Shown here in pieces: positions 33,917 to 42,948 of a stretch of 64,000 bases of DNA. The stretch lies in the NCBI GenBank assembly GCA_963649295.1, contig CAVJHK010000005.1, positions 1 to 64,000 of the forward strand, in the 5' to 3' direction. Position numbers and translations under genes: made by a program. The notes beneath the pieces were generated by a model that had not been told where the DNA came from, did not search any database, and saw only the letters and a program-made list of their open reading frames with translations. This stretch comes from RGIG3528 sp963649295. GTDB taxonomy: Bacteria; Bacillota; Clostridia; Lachnospirales; Lachnospiraceae. Numbering within the stretch: position 1 is the stretch's first letter; each line of letters begins with the position of its first letter.

Positions 33917-35980
33917 ATGAAGAAAAAACTATTGGCAATGCTTCTTGCGGCTTCAATGGTAGCTTCACTTGCAGCCTGCGGTGGCACAAACAGCAGCAAC
34001 GCTACACCCACACAGGCAGCAAAGGCAACNNNNNNNNNNNNNNNNNNNGCAAAGGCAACGGAAACACCCGTTCCCACAGCCACACCCACACCCGTGGATG
34101 TAGCGACGCTTTCGTACTCGGAAGCTCCCGAGCTTGCGGCACTTGTTAAGGCAGGAACACTTCCCGCAGTGGAAGACAGAATTCCCGACAAGGACAACGT
34201 ATTTGTTGAGCAAACAGACGCAACGGGCAAGGAGCTCGAAATCGGTACATACGGCGGAAATATCAATATCGCAGGTGGTTCCGGTTCATGGGATATTTCA
34301 AGACAGGTCCTTGAATCCATCATCCACTACAACACCGACGGAACATATTATCCGAACGTAATCAAGGCTTATGAGCACAACGACGATTATACCGTATGGA
34401 CATTCTATTTGAGAGAAGGCATGAAGTGGTCTGACGGCGATGATTTCAACGCAGACGATATCACATTCTGGTATTATATGTGCCATGTCAACAACTATGA
34501 CTCAAAGGCTTCCTGGTCAGCATTAAAGAGTGACGACGGCACAGCGGCAGTCCTCACAAAGGTTGATGATTATACGGTTACATGGACATTCACAAGCACA
34601 AAATATCCCGCAGATTTCATCGAAAACGGCGACTTCAAGTGGTGCTGGGCTCCTTCACATTATTTAAGTGATCTCGTTCCCGATTCTTATTATGTGGAAA
34701 ACCCTTATTGGAAGGCAACCGGACTTTCGGATGAACAGGTTCTTGCAAACGCAATCGCAAAGAATCTCAATTATTCAACCGTTAAGGATCTCGGCAAGCA
34801 GGCAACATATTATTTCTGGAACAATGCAGGTCTTCCCACACTCAACTCCTACGTTCTTTCAACCGTAGAAGGAAACAGCAAGCGTACGGATTCACTTTGC
34901 ATCATGGTAAGAAATCCTTACTTCTGGAAGGTTGACGCAGCCGGAAATCAGCTTCCTTACTGCGATAACATCTATCGTAAGGCAACATCCGAGGAAGGTC
35001 AGGATCAGCTTATGTACAGATCCGGAGAACTTGATCTTATCGGCGTTGCAATGAGCGACATTTCGAGCCTTATGAACGACGTAGGAACGACTTCGACACT
35101 CAAGACATGGTCTTCGACAGAATGGGGCTCATATCAGATCACATTCAACTATACATGCAAGGATTCAAATTATGCAAACCTCTTCAACAACATTAAGTTC
35201 CGTCAGGCTATGTCAATTTGCGTAGACAGAGAGCAGTTCTCAGAACTTATCTGCGACGGCTTCCTTGATCCCGGCCAGTGCGCACCCGAAGAAGGAAACT
35301 TCGGTTATGACGCAGAATGGAAGGAAAAGTGGACAACATATGACGTTGCATCCGCAAAGAAGCTCCTTGAAGAGTGCGGCCTTGTAATGGGCACAGACGG
35401 ATATTACAATTTTGCGGACGGTTCCGATTTTATCCTTACCTTCTATGAGTATGAGCAGCTCGGTGACGCAGCATTCGCAATCCTTGAGCAATATTACAAG
35501 GCAGCAGGTATTAATTGCGCAATCAAGAATTATGAGATATCCGCATATGATACGGAAATCGACAACAACGACTGGTATGCATCGATTATCCCTCATACCG
35601 CAATCGGCGGACTTTCACTTAAGTCGAGAGTTGCTCCTTTTGTACCTGTTCAGCAGGCAGCCGAGTGGTACGGTGAGTACGGCACATATTACGGAACAAA
35701 CGGCGCATCGGGCGTACAGCCTGTAGGTGATTTTGCAAAGCTTATCGAAATCTATGAGAAGTGGAATTCAACACCCGACGCAGAAGAGAGAGATGAGTAT
35801 GCTCTTCAAATCTATGAGATTCATAAAGAGAACCTCTGGACAATCGCATATCTTGATGCGGCAGGAAAATATAATATCGTAAGCAACAAGATTCATAACT
35901 ATCCGGACAACCTTGTATATGATGACCTTTATCAAAATGCAAACATCGTTCACTACTGGACACTTTTTAAGACAGAATAA
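33917..35980 (+). CDS. ABC transporter substrate-binding lipoprotein, family 5 (peptide/oligosaccharide type)
   Basis: 687 codons including an N run. The lipoprotein signal peptide ends SLAACGG with lipidated Cys21. A Thr/Pro/Ala-rich tether follows (from about residue 25 to 60), interrupted by the 19-base gap. The large two-lobed family-5 domain then includes FYLREGMKWSDGDDFNADDI and NIKFRQAMSICVDREQF. Family-5 proteins usually bind peptides, but several bind oligosaccharides; with GH105 upstream the ligand is probably an unsaturated pectin oligosaccharide. A perfect aaggagg site precedes the ATG, and a strong hairpin follows the gene. Confidence 0.88.
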   Translation: MKKKLLAMLLAASMVASLAACGGTNSSNATPTQAAKAXXXXXXXAKATETPVPTATPTPVDVATLSYSEAPELAALVKAGTLPAVEDRIPDKDNVFVEQTDATGKELEIGTYGGNINIAGGSGSWDISRQVLESIIHYNTDGTYYPNVIKAYEHNDDYTVWTFYLREGMKWSDGDDFNADDITFWYYMCHVNNYDSKASWSALKSDDGTAAVLTKVDDYTVTWTFTSTKYPADFIENGDFKWCWAPSHYLSDLVPDSYYVENPYWKATGLSDEQVLANAIAKNLNYSTVKDLGKQATYYFWNNAGLPTLNSYVLSTVEGNSKRTDSLCIMVRNPYFWKVDAAGNQLPYCDNIYRKATSEEGQDQLMYRSGELDLIGVAMSDISSLMNDVGTTSTLKTWSSTEWGSYQITFNYTCKDSNYANLFNNIKFRQAMSICVDREQFSELICDGFLDPGQCAPEEGNFGYDAEWKEKWTTYDVASAKKLLEECGLVMGTDGYYNFADGSDFILTFYEYEQLGDAAFAILEQYYKAAGINCAIKNYEISAYDTEIDNNDWYASIIPHTAIGGLSLKSRVAPFVPVQQAAEWYGEYGTYYGTNGASGVQPVGDFAKLIEIYEKWNSTPDAEERDEYALQIYEIHKENLWTIAYLDAAGKYNIVSNKIHNYPDNLVYDDLYQNANIVHYWTLFKTE
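34030..34048. other. Run of 19 N (assembly gap in the tether coding repeat)
   Basis: The gap is flanked on both sides by gcaaaggcaac, meaning the assembler could not resolve a short repeat in the Thr/Pro/Ala tether. The true tether length is unknown. The frame is maintained only if the real missing length matches 19 modulo 3. Confidence 0.95.
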
Positions 35981-35998
35981 TTTTTAAGTAACTTTAAA

Positions 35999-36031
35999 GG
36001 GGGGAGGGAATCACTTTCCTCCCCCGTTTTT
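35999..36031 (+). terminator. Hairpin attenuator between binding protein and permease genes
   Basis: A G-rich left arm (35999-36010) pairs with ttt-cct-ccccc (36015-36025) around tcac, followed by a T run. It lies inside the operon, so it probably lets most transcripts stop after the binding protein, giving excess binding protein over membrane subunits. Confidence 0.75.
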
Positions 36032-36046
36032 GGAAAGGATTTTCTA

Positions 36047-37177
36047 ATGGAAGACAAAGTATTCGAAAAAGAAAATAAGTCAGAAACCACACAGAAGAAA
36101 ACCTTTTGGAAAAGTGTAACGGATTTCTTTAAGAAAGACCTTGTGTCTTATATCGTAAAAAGAGTACTTATGTTTATCCCGACGCTTTTTCTTATTTCGA
36201 TACTCGTTTTCTTCGTAATTCAGCTCCCCCCGGGAGATTATGTAAGCGCCCATATCGCTGCGCTTGCAACGGAAGGCGAAATAGTAGATGCGGATTATGC
36301 GGCATCTCTCCGTGCGGAATACGGTTTGGATCTTCCCGTATATCAGCAATATATCAAATGGGTGAAGGACATCATCTGGACATCCTCCGACTCAACCTAT
36401 TATCAATTGTATCATTCACATCACAACTGGAAATATTCATTTGCATACGGACAAAACGTCTGGGATGTTATTGAAGAACGTCTCGGACTTACAATAAAAT
36501 TTACCGCCATAATCATGATATTCCAATACCTTGTATCAATCCCGATTGCGATTTATGCTTCGACGCATCAATATTCGAAGGGAGATTACATATCGTCGGT
36601 TATAGGATTTCTTGGAACGGCGATTCCCAACTTTATCTTTGCAATCATTTTGCAGTATCTTGCCTACAAGTGGACGGGAAACGCAAGCGTCGGACTATTT
36701 ACCGAAGAAATGCTTGTAAACGGAATACACTGGTACAACTTCGGTGAACTCATGAAGAGAATGATCATTCCGATTATCGTTCTCGGAACAAGCGGAACGT
36801 GCGGAATCATTCGTTCGGTACGTGCCCAGATGCTTGACGAGGTCGGCAGACAATATACTCTTACCGCTCGTGCAAAGGGCGTGTCTGAAGGCAAAATTAT
36901 TATGAAATACTGCTTCCGTGCGGCTATCAACCCGACGGTATCAGGACTTGGCGGTGTTCTTTCGAGCCTTTTTTCGGGATCTACCGTTACGGCAATGGTT
37001 CTTAATATCCAAATTCAGGGGCCTCAGCTTTTTAAGGCTTTACAGACACAGGACATGTATCTTGCCGGCGCAATCGTAATGGTTCAGGCAATACTCGTTC
37101 TTATCGGAATTCTTTTCTCCGATATAGCACTTGCATTCCTTGATCCCAGAATTCGTTATTCAGGAGGTAACAGATAA
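36047..37177 (+). CDS. ABC transporter permease, DppB/OppB type
   Basis: 376 residues, about six membrane segments. The N-terminal cytoplasmic stretch is longer than usual (about 45 residues, Lys/Glu-rich) before the first TM (MFIPTLFLISILVFFVIQL). The EAA coupling loop toward the ATPases is visible around RAKGVSEGKIIMKY. It shares its final A with the next gene's ATG (1-base overlap). The membrane half-channel works with the downstream permease and two ATPases. Confidence 0.88.
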   Translation: MEDKVFEKENKSETTQKKTFWKSVTDFFKKDLVSYIVKRVLMFIPTLFLISILVFFVIQLPPGDYVSAHIAALATEGEIVDADYAASLRAEYGLDLPVYQQYIKWVKDIIWTSSDSTYYQLYHSHHNWKYSFAYGQNVWDVIEERLGLTIKFTAIIMIFQYLVSIPIAIYASTHQYSKGDYISSVIGFLGTAIPNFIFAIILQYLAYKWTGNASVGLFTEEMLVNGIHWYNFGELMKRMIIPIIVLGTSGTCGIIRSVRAQMLDEVGRQYTLTARAKGVSEGKIIMKYCFRAAINPTVSGLGGVLSSLFSGSTVTAMVLNIQIQGPQLFKALQTQDMYLAGAIVMVQAILVLIGILFSDIALAFLDPRIRYSGGNR

Positions 37178-38292
37178 TGGCTAAGAAAAAAACGGCTGAA
37201 GATTATTATTTGGCCTCCCAATGGACGCTTATGTTCAGAAAGCTCAAAAAACATAAGCTTGCCAAGATTTCGGGAATCATCCTCATAATATTGTTTATAG
37301 GCGCGATATTTGCGGATTTCCTTGCACCGTATTCTCTTGAAGAATTTGACGGAATATACCGCAATTCGGCTCCTACCGAGCTTCATGTGGAATTTGAAGG
37401 AAAGAATGTCGGACTTTATGTTTACAAGCTTGTCAAGCACAAAGACAAGCAGACGTTTCAGATTACATACAGCTATGACACTTCCGAATATTATAAGGTT
37501 AATTGGTTTGTTCACGGTTCGGAATATAAGATTCTCGGATTCATTCCCTGCGACCTTCACTTGTTTGGCGTAGGCGAAGGCAGCAACGGCGGCACGGGCG
37601 CAAAGATAATGCTCTTTGGTGCCGACGGACTCGGACGTGACATCTTTTCAAGAGTATTGCAAGGCGCAAGAGTGTCCTTATCGATTCCCTTTGCGAGTGC
37701 GTTTATAAGCTTTTTCTTAGGTGTTGCGATAGGTTCAATTTCCGGTTATTTCGGCGGTATTACGGATATCATTATCCAGCGTATCATCGAGGTTATCGGA
37801 GCGGTTCCGCAGATTCCTCTTTGGATGGCACTTTCCGCCGCAATACCCGCAGGTGTTTCGTCGGTTAAAATGTATTTTTACATGACTCTGATACTTTCGT
37901 TTATAAACTGGACGGGAATGGCGAGAGTCGTAAGAGGAAAATTCTTGTCACTTAAAAATGAGGATTATGTCATGGCGGCAAGGCTCTCCGGCGTATCCAC
38001 CTGGAAGATTATTTGGAGACACCTTGTGCCAGGCTTCATGAGCTACCTCATCGTTTCGATAACGCTCGGAATTCCGGGATCGATTGTCGGCGAAACGTCA
38101 ATGTCATATCTCGGACTCGGAATTAAGTCACCCGCAACCTCGTGGGGCGTACTTCTTCAGGAGGCAAGCACGGTTACGGACGTTGCCGCAAATCCTCACA
38201 AGCTTATTCCGATTATATTTGTAATAATTACGGTTCTTGCATACAACTTCCTCGGAGACGGACTCCGTGATGCCGCAGACCCGTACAAATAA
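37177..38292 (+). CDS. ABC transporter permease, DppC/OppC type
   Basis: 371 residues. The first TM is near residue 28. An extracellular loop of roughly 100 residues (about 55-155) before the ADGLGRDIFSR motif is typical of OppC. The EAA loop is around VMAARLSGVSTWKIIWRHLV and the C-terminal GLGIKSPATSWG is conserved. It begins on the last base of the preceding gene. Confidence 0.88.
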   Translation: MAKKKTAEDYYLASQWTLMFRKLKKHKLAKISGIILIILFIGAIFADFLAPYSLEEFDGIYRNSAPTELHVEFEGKNVGLYVYKLVKHKDKQTFQITYSYDTSEYYKVNWFVHGSEYKILGFIPCDLHLFGVGEGSNGGTGAKIMLFGADGLGRDIFSRVLQGARVSLSIPFASAFISFFLGVAIGSISGYFGGITDIIIQRIIEVIGAVPQIPLWMALSAAIPAGVSSVKMYFYMTLILSFINWTGMARVVRGKFLSLKNEDYVMAARLSGVSTWKIIWRHLVPGFMSYLIVSITLGIPGSIVGETSMSYLGLGIKSPATSWGVLLQEASTVTDVAANPHKLIPIIFVIITVLAYNFLGDGLRDAADPYK

Positions 38293-38312
38293 ACATAGGG
38301 AGGACTTAAAAA

Positions 38313-39494
38313 ATGGATAAAGAAACAATCATTCAGGTTAAAGACCTCCACGTTGACATAGCACTTCATGAGGGTACGCTTACGGCGGTAAGAGGTGTCA
38401 ACTTTGAAATAAAAAAGGGCGAAACGCTTGGACTTGTGGGTGAATCCGGATGCGGAAAATCGCTTACAAGCAAGGCAATTCTCGGAATCAACGACAAAAA
38501 GTGCACATCGCACGGACAGGTTCTCTTTAATGCAAAAGATAAGGGCGAGGTGGATTTGGTTAAGCTCGACCCAAAAGGCAAAGAAATTCGATCAATCCGC
38601 GGCAAGGAAATATCAATGATTTTCCAGGAACCCATGGTTGCCTTTTCACCGATGTATACGATAGGAAATCAAATTGTTGAAGCTGTTCTTCTTCATATCA
38701 CAAAGGATAAGAAGGAAGCAAAAAAGATCGCTCTCAACATGATGAAAAAGGTTGGCATCGCAAATGCCGAAAAGCGTTACAACCAGTATCCGCATGAATT
38801 TTCGGGCGGAATGCTGCAGCGTGCGCTTATTGCGATGGCTCTTGTATGCAATCCCAGAATGCTTATTGCCGACGAGCCAACTACGGCCCTTGACGTTACG
38901 ATTCAGGCGCAGATTCTTGAGCTTATGAAAGAGCTCCAAAAGGATATGGGCATGGCAATTCTTTTCATCACGCATGACCTCGGAGTTGTCGCAAAAATGT
39001 GTGACAGGGTCGCCGTAATGTATCTCGGCAAGATCGTAGAAAGTGCGGATGCAAATACGATATATGCAAATCCCCAGCATCCTTATACAAAAGGTCTCAT
39101 AGGCTCGGTTCACAAAATCGGTGCGTCACGTGATGAAAGACTTTTCTCGATTGAAGGCACCGTTCCGCTTGCAATGAATCTTCCGATTCAATGCGGATTT
39201 TATGAGAGATGCACGGCTGCGATAAAGGGACTTTGCGACAAGGCGGAGCCGGAGCTTGTTGAAATCGAGCCCGGACACAAGATTGCATGCTTTGCATGTG
39301 AAAACGAAAAGTGCAAATTGCAGGCGGAAGAAGCAAAAAAAGAGATTGCTTTGAGAGAAGCCAAAAGAAAGGCACTTGCCGAAGAAGAGGCTAAAAAAGC
39401 ATTAGAAGAACAGCAAAAAAACGATACTTTCACAAAGAGAGTTTCAGGAAATTTAAAAAAGAATGTTTCAAAAATAATCAAAGGAGGTAAGTAA
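38313..39494 (+). CDS. ABC transporter ATPase, DppD/OppD type
   Basis: 393 residues. Walker A GESGCGKS, signature FSGGMLQRALIAMAL, Walker B RMLIADEPTT and the D-loop are intact. The oligopeptide-type C-terminal segment with CGFYERC and further Cys follows. An unusual extra tail of about 60 Lys/Glu/Ala-rich residues (from EEAKKEIALREAK to the end) is predicted coiled coil and is not part of the core family. A ggagg site precedes the ATG. Confidence 0.88.
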   Translation: MDKETIIQVKDLHVDIALHEGTLTAVRGVNFEIKKGETLGLVGESGCGKSLTSKAILGINDKKCTSHGQVLFNAKDKGEVDLVKLDPKGKEIRSIRGKEISMIFQEPMVAFSPMYTIGNQIVEAVLLHITKDKKEAKKIALNMMKKVGIANAEKRYNQYPHEFSGGMLQRALIAMALVCNPRMLIADEPTTALDVTIQAQILELMKELQKDMGMAILFITHDLGVVAKMCDRVAVMYLGKIVESADANTIYANPQHPYTKGLIGSVHKIGASRDERLFSIEGTVPLAMNLPIQCGFYERCTAAIKGLCDKAEPELVEIEPGHKIACFACENEKCKLQAEEAKKEIALREAKRKALAEEEAKKALEEQQKNDTFTKRVSGNLKKNVSKIIKGGK

Positions 39495-39496
39495 GC

Positions 39497-40534
39497 ATGG
39501 GTGAAATGAAAAAAGACACCATTCTGGAAGTAAAACATGTTCACAAACGCTTTACCTCCAAGGGTATTACCGTAAAAGCCGTTACGGATGTTTCCTTTGA
39601 CGTTCGCCCGGGTGAAACCATAGGAATAGTGGGAGAATCGGGCTGCGGCAAAACAACGCTCGGAAGATGCATAGTTCGTGCATATGATGCGTCGGAGGGC
39701 GAAGTGCTTTATCGCACAAAGAGCGGCGAAGAAGTTGACTTTTTAAAAATCGACCGCAAAAAAATGAAGGAAATCCGCAAGGAAATCCAGATGATTTTCC
39801 AGGATCCCTATTCTTCGCTCGATCCCCGTATGACCGTTCTTGATATCATAAAAGAGCCGTTGCGAGCAAACTTTCCCAAAATGTCGAAGGACGAAATGGA
39901 CAAGCGCGCAAAGGATATGGCGGTCAAGGTAGGACTTAATCCGACTTATTTGATGCGTTATCCTCATGCTTTTTCCGGCGGACAGCGCCAGCGTATCGGT
40001 ATTGCGAGAGCACTCGTAATCAGCCCTCAGATTATTGTCTGCGACGAGGCGGTTTCTGCGCTCGATGTTTCGATTCAGGCACAGGTTATTAACCTTCTTC
40101 GTGATCTTCAAAAAGATTTGGGACTCACATATCTCTTTATTTCGCACGATTTGTCGGTTGTGGAACATATTTCCGACAAGGTCGGCGTTATGTATCTCGG
40201 AAGAATGGTTGAATTTTGCGAAACGGAAAAATTGTTCTCGCATCCCATGCATCCTTATACGGAAGCTTTGCTTTCGGCGGTTCCTGTTGCGGATCCCACA
40301 TACAAAATGGAGCGAATTCCGCTTATGGGCGAAATCCCCAACCCCGCAAATCCGCCTTCGGGATGCTATTTCCACGAGAGATGCCGCTATTGCACCAAGA
40401 AGTGTGTAGAAGAGGCACCTGAGCTCAAAACAATGCCGGACGGACGTCTTTGTGCTTGTCACAGGGCGGAGGAGCTTAACCTTAACGGATTTAACCTTGA
40501 GGCAATGCATGCCGACAAAAAAGAAAATAAATAG
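39497..40534 (+). CDS. ABC transporter ATPase, DppF/OppF type
   Basis: 345 residues. Walker A GESGCGKTT, QMIFQDPYSSLDPRM (Q loop), signature FSGGQRQRIGIARAL, Walker B IIVCDEAVSALD and switch His (ISHDLSVV) are all present. The C-terminal oligopeptide extension carries CYFHERCRYCTKKC, a conserved Cys cluster seen in this subfamily. ATG 39497 is only 2 bases after the preceding stop, with ggaggta upstream. It is the last gene of the importer operon, followed by a terminator. Confidence 0.9.
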   Translation: MGEMKKDTILEVKHVHKRFTSKGITVKAVTDVSFDVRPGETIGIVGESGCGKTTLGRCIVRAYDASEGEVLYRTKSGEEVDFLKIDRKKMKEIRKEIQMIFQDPYSSLDPRMTVLDIIKEPLRANFPKMSKDEMDKRAKDMAVKVGLNPTYLMRYPHAFSGGQRQRIGIARALVISPQIIVCDEAVSALDVSIQAQVINLLRDLQKDLGLTYLFISHDLSVVEHISDKVGVMYLGRMVEFCETEKLFSHPMHPYTEALLSAVPVADPTYKMERIPLMGEIPNPANPPSGCYFHERCRYCTKKCVEEAPELKTMPDGRLCACHRAEELNLNGFNLEAMHADKKENK

Positions 40535-40566
40535 GCTTATAAGGATTCATAAGGTCCTTGGATTTT

Positions 40567-40602
40567 GGAAGACACCGGAATTTTTTTCGGTGTCTTCCTT
40601 TT
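40567..40602 (+). terminator. Terminator of the GH105/ABC importer operon
   Basis: ggaagacaccg (40567-40577) pairs perfectly with cggtgtcttcc (40588-40598) and is followed by tttt. Confidence 0.85.
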
Positions 40603-40703
40603 ATTTCTGCGTATTTTTGGTTATCTGTGTGTGATTTTTCCATTTTTTCCGATAACGGAATATTTGCTTAAAGTTTTTAATATCCTAAAAAAGAAGCGAA
40701 TAT

Positions 40704-41033
40704 GTGCCAAAGAAGGATATTAATCTTGAAACTGTAACGCTTGAGCTTGATGACGGAACGGAAATGGTATGCGATGTTATTTCGATTTTTCCGGCAGTTG
40801 TTGGCGGCGTCAAAAAAATGTATATTGCGCTTCTTGACGAAAATGCGGGTGAAGACGGGGATATATTCTTATACGGAGCAGAAAATTTGGAAGATCCCGA
40901 CAACATCATATTAAACGATATCGAATCGGATGAGGAATTTGAAATTGTATCCGATGCCTTTGATGAGATGCTTGATGACGAAGAATTAAACGAAATGCTT
41001 GACGGCATCGACGAAGACGAGGACGAAGAATAG
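40704..41033 (+). CDS. DUF1292-family small acidic protein
   Basis: 109 residues, starting with GTG. The N-terminal half (VTLELDDGTEMVCDVISIF, then KKMYIALLDE) matches the compact beta fold of DUF1292/YrzB proteins, which are common in clostridia and bacilli and of unknown function. The C-terminal third is extremely acidic (SDEEFEIVSDAFDEML through DEDEDEE). It is transcribed in the same direction as the GH2 gene and ends 52 bases before that start. Confidence 0.75.
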   Translation: MPKKDINLETVTLELDDGTEMVCDVISIFPAVVGGVKKMYIALLDENAGEDGDIFLYGAENLEDPDNIILNDIESDEEFEIVSDAFDEMLDDEELNEMLDGIDEDEDEE

Positions 41034-41085
41034 TTTTGGCAGTGTGAGAGGCTGTTGTATTGAGGGGGATGTTTGGAGGCATATT

Positions 41086-42948
41086 ATGGGTGAGATGCAT
41101 TGTCCGGATTATTTAAAAACAAGAAACAGATTTGTGAGCCTTGACGGGGACTGGTTATTAAACGGCACAAGGATAAATGTGCCTTTTTGTCCCGAAAGCA
41201 GGGCATCTTTGTTTCTTGGCGAAATCGATTATACAAAGGAATATTCGTTTGTATATGAAAAATGCTTTGATTTGCCCGAATTTATGTCGGACAATGAGAA
41301 TGAACGGTTGATTTTGCATCTTGACGGTGTGGATCAGGAATATATCGTCATTCTTAACGAAAAGATAATAGGTGCACATTCCGACGGATATACAAGGGCA
41401 GAATTTGATATTACGAATGCGGTGCGAAGAGATAAAGAAAATTTGCTTAAAATCATCGCGTCCGACACGCTCTCGACGGAATTTCCGTACGGAAAACAAA
41501 AAATAAAGCGAGGCGGAATGTGGTATACGCCCTTCAGCGGAATCTGGAAGAGCGTCTGGCTGCAGGCCGTACCCGAAAAATATATCGGGGATTTGACTAT
41601 TAAGGCGGATCCGGAGCACGTTACGGTAAGCTTTAATTTTTGCGATTTTATCGAGAAGGAAATAAGAATAAGAATATATGCGCCTGAAATAAAACATGCG
41701 TTATTTGGGGCGGAAACAAGTGAAATATACGATAAAGCAGGTGGAAAAAATACAGGTGAATCGGAAAGCTATGAAGAAAATGCACGTGAATCGGAAGCGG
41801 GCGCAAATATTGACATGCCGGATACGGATGAAGAATATTGGACTGTTTTTTATGATATAAATAATATTCCGGAGCATGATCTTGTAATTCCGTTAAAGGA
41901 TATTGTGTCAAATCTCGGAAATCCGATTCCGGTAAAGCTTTGGGATACCGAAAATCCGTGGATTTACGATATGGAAATCGAAGCGGGAGAGGACAGAATA
42001 AAAACCTATTTTGCCATACGAACGATAGAAATAAAAAAGATAAACGGCATTCCGAGAGTCTGCTTAAACGATAAGCCCATATTTCTTCACGGGGTGCTTG
42101 ACCAGGGCTATTTTACCGAATCCGTATGCCTTCCGAGGGATGAAAGGGAATATGAACGTGACATTCTCCGCATGAAGGAGCTCGGCTTTAATATGCTGAG
42201 AAAACATATCAAAACGGAGCCCGACGGTTATTATTATTATGCGGACATTCACGGAATGCTTATAATGCAGGATATGGTAAATTCTGGAAAATATCGCTAC
42301 ATAAAGGATACCGTGCTTCCGACGATAGGTATCAAATTTTCGATTGAAAAATTGCGTCATGCAACAAAAAAACGCCGTATGAACTTTGAAAAGCACATAA
42401 ACGGAGTGATAAAGGATCTGAGAAATCATCCTTCGATAATATGCTATACGATTTTTAACGAAGGGTGGGGCGAACACGAGAGCGGATATTATTATGACCT
42501 TGTAAAAAAGCTTGATGACACACGGCTTATAGATACGGCTTCCGGGTGGTTTAAGCCCGGCAAAACAGACTTTGACAGCAGACATATATATTTCAGACTT
42601 CGTAATATTAAGAAGAGCGGTTTTACCAAAGAAAAGCCGATATTTGTGACCGAATGCGGCGGATATTCGTATGCGGCTGCGGGACATATGTATAAAGAAG
42701 ACGCATCATACGGATACGGAACGTGCAAGAGCATATCGGAGCTTACGGACAAAATTGAGGAGCTTTATAAAAAGATGATTATGCCGGGGATAAAAGCGTC
42801 TGTATGCGGATGCATATATACACAGCTTTCGGACGTGGAAGACGAAATAAACGGGCTTTATACATACGACAGAGAGGTATGTAAGGTCGACAAAGAAAGA
42901 ATGATTAAGCTCTCAAAGGAACTTACCGGAGGAAATTGGTTTGTATAA
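41086..42948 (+). CDS. Glycoside hydrolase family 2 protein
   Basis: 620 residues: an N-terminal sugar-binding jelly roll (about 1-175), an Ig-like domain, then a TIM barrel with NEGWGEHE near residue 458 (the acid/base Glu in the NE motif) and TECGGYSYA near 521 (candidate nucleophile Glu). GH2 includes beta-galactosidases, beta-glucuronidases and beta-mannosidases; the activity cannot be fixed. No signal peptide, so cytoplasmic. The Ig-like domain has an acidic insertion with an exact 11-base repeat of period 30. ATG 41086 is preferred since GGAGG lies 8 bases upstream; an upstream start at 40999 overlaps the previous gene. Confidence 0.82.
   Translation: MGEMHCPDYLKTRNRFVSLDGDWLLNGTRINVPFCPESRASLFLGEIDYTKEYSFVYEKCFDLPEFMSDNENERLILHLDGVDQEYIVILNEKIIGAHSDGYTRAEFDITNAVRRDKENLLKIIASDTLSTEFPYGKQKIKRGGMWYTPFSGIWKSVWLQAVPEKYIGDLTIKADPEHVTVSFNFCDFIEKEIRIRIYAPEIKHALFGAETSEIYDKAGGKNTGESESYEENARESEAGANIDMPDTDEEYWTVFYDINNIPEHDLVIPLKDIVSNLGNPIPVKLWDTENPWIYDMEIEAGEDRIKTYFAIRTIEIKKINGIPRVCLNDKPIFLHGVLDQGYFTESVCLPRDEREYERDILRMKELGFNMLRKHIKTEPDGYYYYADIHGMLIMQDMVNSGKYRYIKDTVLPTIGIKFSIEKLRHATKKRRMNFEKHINGVIKDLRNHPSIICYTIFNEGWGEHESGYYYDLVKKLDDTRLIDTASGWFKPGKTDFDSRHIYFRLRNIKKSGFTKEKPIFVTECGGYSYAAAGHMYKEDASYGYGTCKSISELTDKIEELYKKMIMPGIKASVCGCIYTQLSDVEDEINGLYTYDREVCKVDKERMIKLSKELTGGNWFV
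41756..41796 (+). repeat. In-frame 30-bp period repeat inside the GH2 gene
   Basis: gtgaatcggaa occurs at 41756-41766 and 41786-41796, both read as ESE-type codons in a Glu/Ser-rich insertion. The period is a multiple of three. Confidence 0.75.

Noticed and set aside
33965..34323. Minus-strand Val/Ala/Gly- and Cys-rich frames opposite the tether of the binding protein
   Set aside because: They are the reverse reading of a Thr/Pro/Ala repeat and cross the N run; no independent support.
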